DNA of 24,700 bases from UBA1764 sp045642565 (GTDB taxonomy: Bacteria; Bacillota; Clostridia; Peptostreptococcales; Anaerovoracaceae). Positions 21,480-24,700 of the stretch are shown here, one piece after another. Below the pieces are notes generated by a model. It did not search any database. It saw only the letters and a program-made list of their open reading frames with translations, and was not told the origin of the DNA. The number at the start of each line of letters is the position of its first letter. Position 1 is the first letter of the stretch. The stretch covers positions 1-24,700 of the forward strand of contig JAZUJE010000014.1 of assembly GCA_045642565.1 (NCBI GenBank), written 5' to 3'. Position numbers and translations under genes: made by a program.

Positions 21480-22862
21480 ATGAAAATTTACAACACTCTT
21501 ACAAGAAGAAAAGAAGAGTTGGTTCCAATGGACAAAAACGAACTTCGTATGTACGTTTGTGGTCCTACTGTTTACAATTATATTCATATCGGTAATGCTC
21601 GTCCTTTTGTTGTCTTTGATACCATGAGAAAATATCTTGAATATCGTGGACAAAAAGTAAAATATGTTCAAAATTTTACTGATGTCGATGACAAGATTAT
21701 TAATCGTGCAAGAGAAGAGGGCATTTCAGCTCTTGAAGTAGGACAAAAATATATTGATGAATATTTTAAGGATGTTCAAGCACTTAATATTAAAGCTGCA
21801 GATGTTCATCCAAGAGTAACAGAAACTATGCCCGATATAATCAATTTTGTGCAAGGCCTTATTGATAAAGGTATGGCATACGAGATTGATGGCGACGTTT
21901 ACTATTCAACAAGAAAATTTAAAAACTACGGTCAACTTTCCGGAAACTATATAGAAGATCTCGAGGTTGGTGCAAGAATTCCTGAAGGCGAGAAGAAAAA
22001 AGATCCTTTAGATTTCGCTCTTTGGAAGGCAAGAAAATCTGAAGATGAAATAGCATGGGAAAGTCCATGGGGCCTTGGAAGACCTGGTTGGCATATTGAA
22101 TGTTCAACAATGTCAAAAAAATACCTTGGCGAAACAATCGATCTTCACTGCGGCGGTCAAGATTTACAATTCCCACACCACGAAAATGAAATTGCTCAAT
22201 CAGAAGGTCTTACAGGAAAGAAGTTTTCTAATTACTGGATGCATAATGGCTTCATAACAGTAAATAATGAAAAAATGAGCAAGTCGCTTAACAATTTCTT
22301 TACTGTTCGTGACATATTAAAAGAATATGATGGTGAAGTTCTTCGTTATTTCTTACTTTCAGCTCAATATCGCGGACCAATTAATTTTAGTCACGAATTG
22401 ATGGAAGAAGCTAAAACTTCACTTGAAAGAATCAGAGAATGCAAACGTAATCTGAAAGCAGCAAAAGCTTCAGAAACAGATTGCACAGAAAAGATAGCTG
22501 TTCTTAAACAGTATAAGGATAAATATATTGAATGTATGGACGATGATCTTAATACTGCCGGAGCTATCGGCGCAATCTTTGAACTTGTTCGTGAAATTAA
22601 CTCTGCACTTCGTGATGCGGTATCAAAAGAATATATTGATGCGGCATTAAATATGCTTGACGAACTTACAGAAGTTCTTGGGCTTCTCAGAAAAGATGAT
22701 GAAATGCAAATTGATAGTGAACTTCAATCTTTGATTGATAAGCGCCAAGCCGCAAGAGCTGCAAAAGATTGGGCAACAGCTGATGCTATTCGTGATCAGC
22801 TTGCCGCAATGGGTATTACAATCAAAGATACAAAAGATGGTATTCAGATTATCAGAAATTAA
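21480..22862 (+). CDS. cysS: Cysteinyl-tRNA synthetase
   Basis: A 460-residue class Ia synthetase. HIGN (36-39) is the HIGH motif and KMSKS lies at 265-269. The zinc that selects cysteine is held by C27, C208, H233 and E237, all present. The C-terminal domain is of normal length and ends with the usual RQAARAAKDWATADAIRDQL segment. It charges tRNA-Cys in the cytosol. The start has AGAGGAATAATT upstream, inside the cyclophilin's last codons. Its TAA overlaps the mrnC ATG by one base (TAATG). Adjacency of cysS and mrnC is a conserved Bacillota arrangement. Confidence 0.97.
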   Translation: MKIYNTLTRRKEELVPMDKNELRMYVCGPTVYNYIHIGNARPFVVFDTMRKYLEYRGQKVKYVQNFTDVDDKIINRAREEGISALEVGQKYIDEYFKDVQALNIKAADVHPRVTETMPDIINFVQGLIDKGMAYEIDGDVYYSTRKFKNYGQLSGNYIEDLEVGARIPEGEKKKDPLDFALWKARKSEDEIAWESPWGLGRPGWHIECSTMSKKYLGETIDLHCGGQDLQFPHHENEIAQSEGLTGKKFSNYWMHNGFITVNNEKMSKSLNNFFTVRDILKEYDGEVLRYFLLSAQYRGPINFSHELMEEAKTSLERIRECKRNLKAAKASETDCTEKIAVLKQYKDKYIECMDDDLNTAGAIGAIFELVREINSALRDAVSKEYIDAALNMLDELTEVLGLLRKDDEMQIDSELQSLIDKRQAARAAKDWATADAIRDQLAAMGITIKDTKDGIQIIRN

Positions 22863-23236
22863 TGGAATATAAAAACGAAAATACAATTGCATTAGCATTT
22901 ATCGGAGATGCAGTATACGAACTTTATATTCGCGGTCAATTGTTTGATAAAATCAGCAAACAGCGCCCTGATCAAATGCATAGAGCAGCCGTTAAGTTTG
23001 TGAAAGCTTCTGCACAATGTGAAGCTGTTAAGCGCTTGATAAAAGAAAATCTTCTTACAGAAGAAGAGCTTGCTTTGGTAAAGCGCGCTCGCAATCACAA
23101 AGTTGCAACAAAAGCAAAAAATGCTTCCATGGTTGAATACAAGTGGGCTACGGCATTTGAAGCTTTAATTGGATATTTATATTTGTCAAAACAAGAGGAA
23201 AGATTAAAAGAAATTATGGAGGCTACATATGAGTAA
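22862..23236 (+). CDS. mrnC: Mini-ribonuclease III
   Basis: A 124-residue RNase III-like catalytic domain lacking the double-stranded RNA-binding domain. The signature AFIGDAVYELYIRGQL at residues 12-27 includes the catalytic D16, and KWATAFEALIGYLYL near residue 97 holds the second acidic site (E103). The MHRAAVKFVKASAQ helix and RRNHKV-like RARNHKVATKAKNAS loop are typical. In Bacillus this enzyme matures 23S rRNA ends. It is coupled to cysS by a one-base overlap, and its last 8 bases overlap the start of thyA. The thyA ribosome binding site (GGAGG) lies within its final codons. Confidence 0.95.
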   Translation: MEYKNENTIALAFIGDAVYELYIRGQLFDKISKQRPDQMHRAAVKFVKASAQCEAVKRLIKENLLTEEELALVKRARNHKVATKAKNASMVEYKWATAFEALIGYLYLSKQEERLKEIMEATYE

Positions 23237-24062
23237 AGCTGATACTTTATTTATTAACATGTGCCAGAGAGTGCTTGATGAAGGTTTTTCAACCGAAGGA
23301 CAACAAGTTAGAGCTATGTGGGATGATACGAAGACTCCGGCATATACAAAGAAAATTTTCGGTGTTGTAAACCGTTATAATTTGCAAGAAGAATTTCCTG
23401 CACTTACACTTCGTCCGGTTCCTTTTAAAACTTGTATTGATGAACTCCTTTGGATTTGGCAAAAGAAATCTAATAACATCAAAGATTTAAAAGGACACAT
23501 CTGGGATAGTTGGGCAGATGAAAATGGCAGCATTGGTAAAGCCTATGGTTATCAAATGCAAAAGAAGTATATCTTTAAGCAGGGCGAAATGGACCAAGTT
23601 GATAATGTACTTTGGTGTTTGAAAAACGATCCTTATTCAAGACGAATCATGACAAATATTTTCAACTTCGAAGATTTGCATGAAATGGGGCTTGAACCAT
23701 GCGCTTACTCTATGACATTTAATGTAGTTGATGGAAAGCTGAATGCAATTTTGAATCAGCGCTCACAAGATATTTTAGCTGCAAATGCATGGAATGTTTG
23801 TCAGTATGCAGTACTTGTTTATATGCTTGCTCAGGTTAGCGGACTTGTTCCAGGAGAGTTGGTTCATGTGATTGCTGATGCGCATATTTATGATAGACAT
23901 CTTCCGGTTATAGAAGAACTTATCAAAAGACCTGCATATCCTGCTCCAAAGTTTTGGATGAATCCTGAAATTAAAAATTTCTACGATTTTACAGTAGATG
24001 ATTTTAGATTGGACGATTACCAGCACGGAGAACAAATTAAAGGAATTCCGGTTGCTGTTTAA
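23229..24062 (+). CDS. thyA: Thymidylate synthase, folate-dependent ThyA of the Bacillus/phi3T-like branch
   Basis: A 277-residue enzyme that methylates dUMP to dTMP using methylene-tetrahydrofolate. The catalytic cysteine is C158 in LEPCAYS. SRR (phosphate arginines), QRSQD (arginine, serine and aspartate), WNV (dUMP-binding asparagine) and AHIYDRH (His/Tyr) are kept. Two features depart from E. coli ThyA: the first phosphate-binding motif DRTGTGT is replaced by DDTKTPAYT, and the residue after the catalytic cysteine is Ala, not His. From memory, B. subtilis ThyA and phage phi3T ThyP3 show the same departures, so this is a branch trait. The GGAGG site is 7 bases upstream, inside mrnC. thyA is not part of the Bacillus version of this cluster. 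Confidence 0.93.
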   Translation: MSKADTLFINMCQRVLDEGFSTEGQQVRAMWDDTKTPAYTKKIFGVVNRYNLQEEFPALTLRPVPFKTCIDELLWIWQKKSNNIKDLKGHIWDSWADENGSIGKAYGYQMQKKYIFKQGEMDQVDNVLWCLKNDPYSRRIMTNIFNFEDLHEMGLEPCAYSMTFNVVDGKLNAILNQRSQDILAANAWNVCQYAVLVYMLAQVSGLVPGELVHVIADAHIYDRHLPVIEELIKRPAYPAPKFWMNPEIKNFYDFTVDDFRLDDYQHGEQIKGIPVAV

Positions 24063-24087
24063 TTATAAAATATTTCTGCCAGGGTTA

Positions 24088-24116
24088 TTGACAAAAAATA
24101 CCAGCTATGATAAACT
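24088..24116 (+). promoter_or_regulatory. Promoter of antitoxin RNA 2
   Basis: TTGACA (24088-24093), 17-base spacer, TAAACT (24111-24116), located 26 bases after the thyA stop. Predicted start near 24122. No terminator separates thyA from it. Confidence 0.75.
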
Positions 24117-24121
24117 AAACA

Positions 24122-24193
24122 TGCTAATTGATGAAATTAGTGTCGATTAGGTTCAAATGAAAAACCCTGAAGCGCCAACTTCAGGGTTTTTCT
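24122..24193 (+). ncRNA. Predicted antisense RNA antitoxin 2 (Fst/RNAII-like)
   Basis: The predicted RNA of about 72 nt has a 5' hairpin (CTAATT 24124-24129 with AATTAG 24135-24140), an unpaired middle and a strong terminator. The middle contains ATTAGGTTCA (24146-24155), a 9-of-10 direct repeat of ATTAGGTCCA (24299-24308). The repeat spans the toxin start codon on the opposite strand, so the RNA can form ten consecutive pairs (one G-U) over the toxin AUG. Its 3' end meets that of the toxin mRNA at a shared terminator. Confidence 0.65.
24160..24191. terminator. Bidirectional terminator shared by antitoxin 2 and toxin 2
   Basis: AAAAACCCTGAAG (24160-24172) pairs perfectly with CTTCAGGGTTTTT (24179-24191) over a 6-base loop, with T-runs in both directions. 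It also appears to be the first terminator met by the carD-thyA operon. Confidence 0.9.
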
Positions 24194-24228
24194 TGCTACT
24201 TGGGCGAGTTATACCAGGTTTTTGCCAT

Positions 24229-24309
24229 TTATTTTCTATCAAACCATTTGCTAATGCAATTGCCGATTACATTAGCCAGAATAGAAATAATCAAGTCTAT
24301 TAGGTCCAT
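24229..24309 (-). CDS. Type I toxin, Fst/Ldr-like, 26 residues
   Basis: This short gene begins at the ATG 24309-24307 and ends with TAA at 24231-24229. The peptide starts MDLIDLIISILAN, has one hydrophobic span (about residues 3-19) and ends SKWFDRK. That KW-[LF]-D-[RK] tail after a single span is typical of small Fst-like membrane toxins in Bacillota. AAAGGAGGTG lies 6 bases before the ATG. The leader contains a hairpin that hides this site, and a convergent antisense RNA shares the terminator, the standard layout of par/Fst loci. It lies between thyA and rlmB on the strand opposite to both. Toxic action is inferred from family and layout. Confidence 0.78.
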   Translation of the reverse strand: MDLIDLIISILANVIGNCISKWFDRK

Positions 24310-24315
24310 GGCTCA

Positions 24316-24334
24316 CCTCCTTTCTAAAGGAAGG
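24316..24334 (-). promoter_or_regulatory. Shine-Dalgarno-sequestering hairpin in the toxin 2 leader
   Basis: In the toxin mRNA, CCTTCCTT pairs with AAGGAGG across a TAGA loop with one bulged T, burying the whole ribosome binding site. Confidence 0.6.
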
Positions 24335-24337
24335 ATG

Positions 24338-24343
24338 TATAAT
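24338..24343 (+). promoter_or_regulatory. Possible -10 element of an rlmB promoter
   Basis: TATAAT directly preceded by TG, 47 bases before the rlmB start. No -35 is recognisable because the upstream bases are the toxin ribosome binding region. Low confidence. Confidence 0.3.
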
Positions 24344-24352
24344 GGCAGGAAT

Positions 24353-24381
24353 ATTTTACTATTATTTACAAAATATTACAA
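24353..24381 (-). promoter_or_regulatory. Putative promoter of toxin 2
   Basis: Minus strand TTGTAA (24381-24376), 17-base spacer, TAAAAT (24358-24353). Predicted start near 24346 and leader of about 38 bases. Unlike toxin 1, no LexA-like box is seen. The promoter lies just ahead of the rlmB start on the opposite strand. Confidence 0.5.
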
Positions 24382-24390
24382 GAGGTTTAT

Positions 24391-24700
24391 ATGTCTAAAC
24401 GAGATAATCCGCGTTTAAAAGCAGCGGCTGAAAAAAGTGGCAAGAATAAAAGAGCTGCACATAAAATAGGAAAAGATGGAAAGCTTGCACCTGAAAAGAA
24501 ATCTTCAAGCGGGCATAAAAGAAATGTTAGCGCTCGTAAACCAAGCTCAAGTTCAAAAACTAAGAGCGTAAAAAGATCTGAAAGCGTTCAAAGAGCTGTA
24601 ACAAGAGCAAAGGCTGCAAGAGCCAAAGCATCTATGGAAGACTTTGTAGAAAATCCAAATCTTATCATTGGGCGCAATCCTGTTATGGAAGCAATCAAAT
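24391..24700 (+). CDS. rlmB: TrmH/SpoU-family RNA 2'-O-methyltransferase (RlmB-like), C-terminus cut by window edge
   Basis: The frame is open from the ATG at 24391 to the window end, about 103 residues. Residues 1-88 are a low-complexity basic extension rich in Lys, Arg, Ser and Ala (SKRDNPRLKAAAEKSGKNKR and similar), predicted disordered. From about residue 90, NLIIGRNPVMEAIK is the conserved beginning of the SpoU substrate-binding domain found in RlmB, which methylates G2251 of 23S rRNA; the catalytic knot domain is outside the window. The position after cysS-mrnC matches the Bacillus order (yacO/rlmB). AGAGG lies 5 bases before the start. A long basic tail is commonly appended to this protein in some Bacillota and may aid rRNA binding; that is inference. 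Confidence 0.85.
   Translation, partial: MSKRDNPRLKAAAEKSGKNKRAAHKIGKDGKLAPEKKSSSGHKRNVSARKPSSSSKTKSVKRSESVQRAVTRAKAARAKASMEDFVENPNLIIGRNPVMEAIK

Noticed and set aside
24200..24418. 72-codon plus-strand ORF upstream of rlmB
   Set aside because: It is antisense to toxin 2, lacks a ribosome binding site and runs into rlmB in another frame.

Overview
The window is low-GC DNA with strong AGGAGG-type ribosome binding sites, sigma-A-like promoters and intrinsic terminators. Gene content and order (radA, carD, yacL, ispDF, proS, cysS, mrnC, rlmB) point to the chromosome of an anaerobic Clostridia member (Bacillota), possibly near Lachnospiraceae. I see no insertion sequence, prophage, CRISPR array, tRNA or rRNA. 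Layout, 1-4486: singly transcribed accessory genes. They are a truncated hexapeptide-repeat acyltransferase (minus), an unrecognised membrane protein, a UPF0316 membrane protein (minus), a CoA-pyrophosphatase-like Nudix hydrolase, a TspO-like membrane protein and a flavodoxin-fold reductase (minus). The gap at 2881-3169 holds a consensus-like promoter followed by two hairpins, a possible small RNA. Layout, 4669-9313: a compact four-gene operon preceded by a 9-bp-arm palindrome and closed by a very strong terminator. It encodes a lipoprotein Ntn-hydrolase of the bile-salt-hydrolase/penicillin-acylase type, a small cysteine-rich protein, an aspartate 4-decarboxylase/aminotransferase that carries a lipoprotein signal peptide, and an APC-family amino-acid permease. 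It reads as a surface amino-acid liberation, decarboxylation and transport system, and I do not recognise it as a described one. Layout, 9449-14683: a NifU-like scaffold protein with its GGGtGRT partner, asparaginyl-tRNA synthetase, and an EF-G paralogue whose switch II lacks the usual histidine. A bidirectional terminator then meets radA, which runs on the minus strand. Layout, 14715-24700: the conserved housekeeping cluster. Its main plus-strand operon starts from a near-consensus promoter at 16444 and runs carD, yacL, ispDF, proS, cyclophilin, cysS, mrnC, thyA with very tight spacing, followed by rlmB, which is cut by the window edge. Two unannotated type I toxin-antitoxin modules sit in the gaps of this cluster. 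One lies between radA and carD: a 29-residue TxpA/holin-like toxin whose exact-consensus promoter has a LexA (SOS) box in its spacer. The other lies between thyA and rlmB: a 26-residue Fst-like toxin. Each has a strong Shine-Dalgarno site buried in a leader hairpin and a convergent antisense RNA complementary to the toxin leader or start codon. All functional calls rest on reading motifs by eye; no database search was run.
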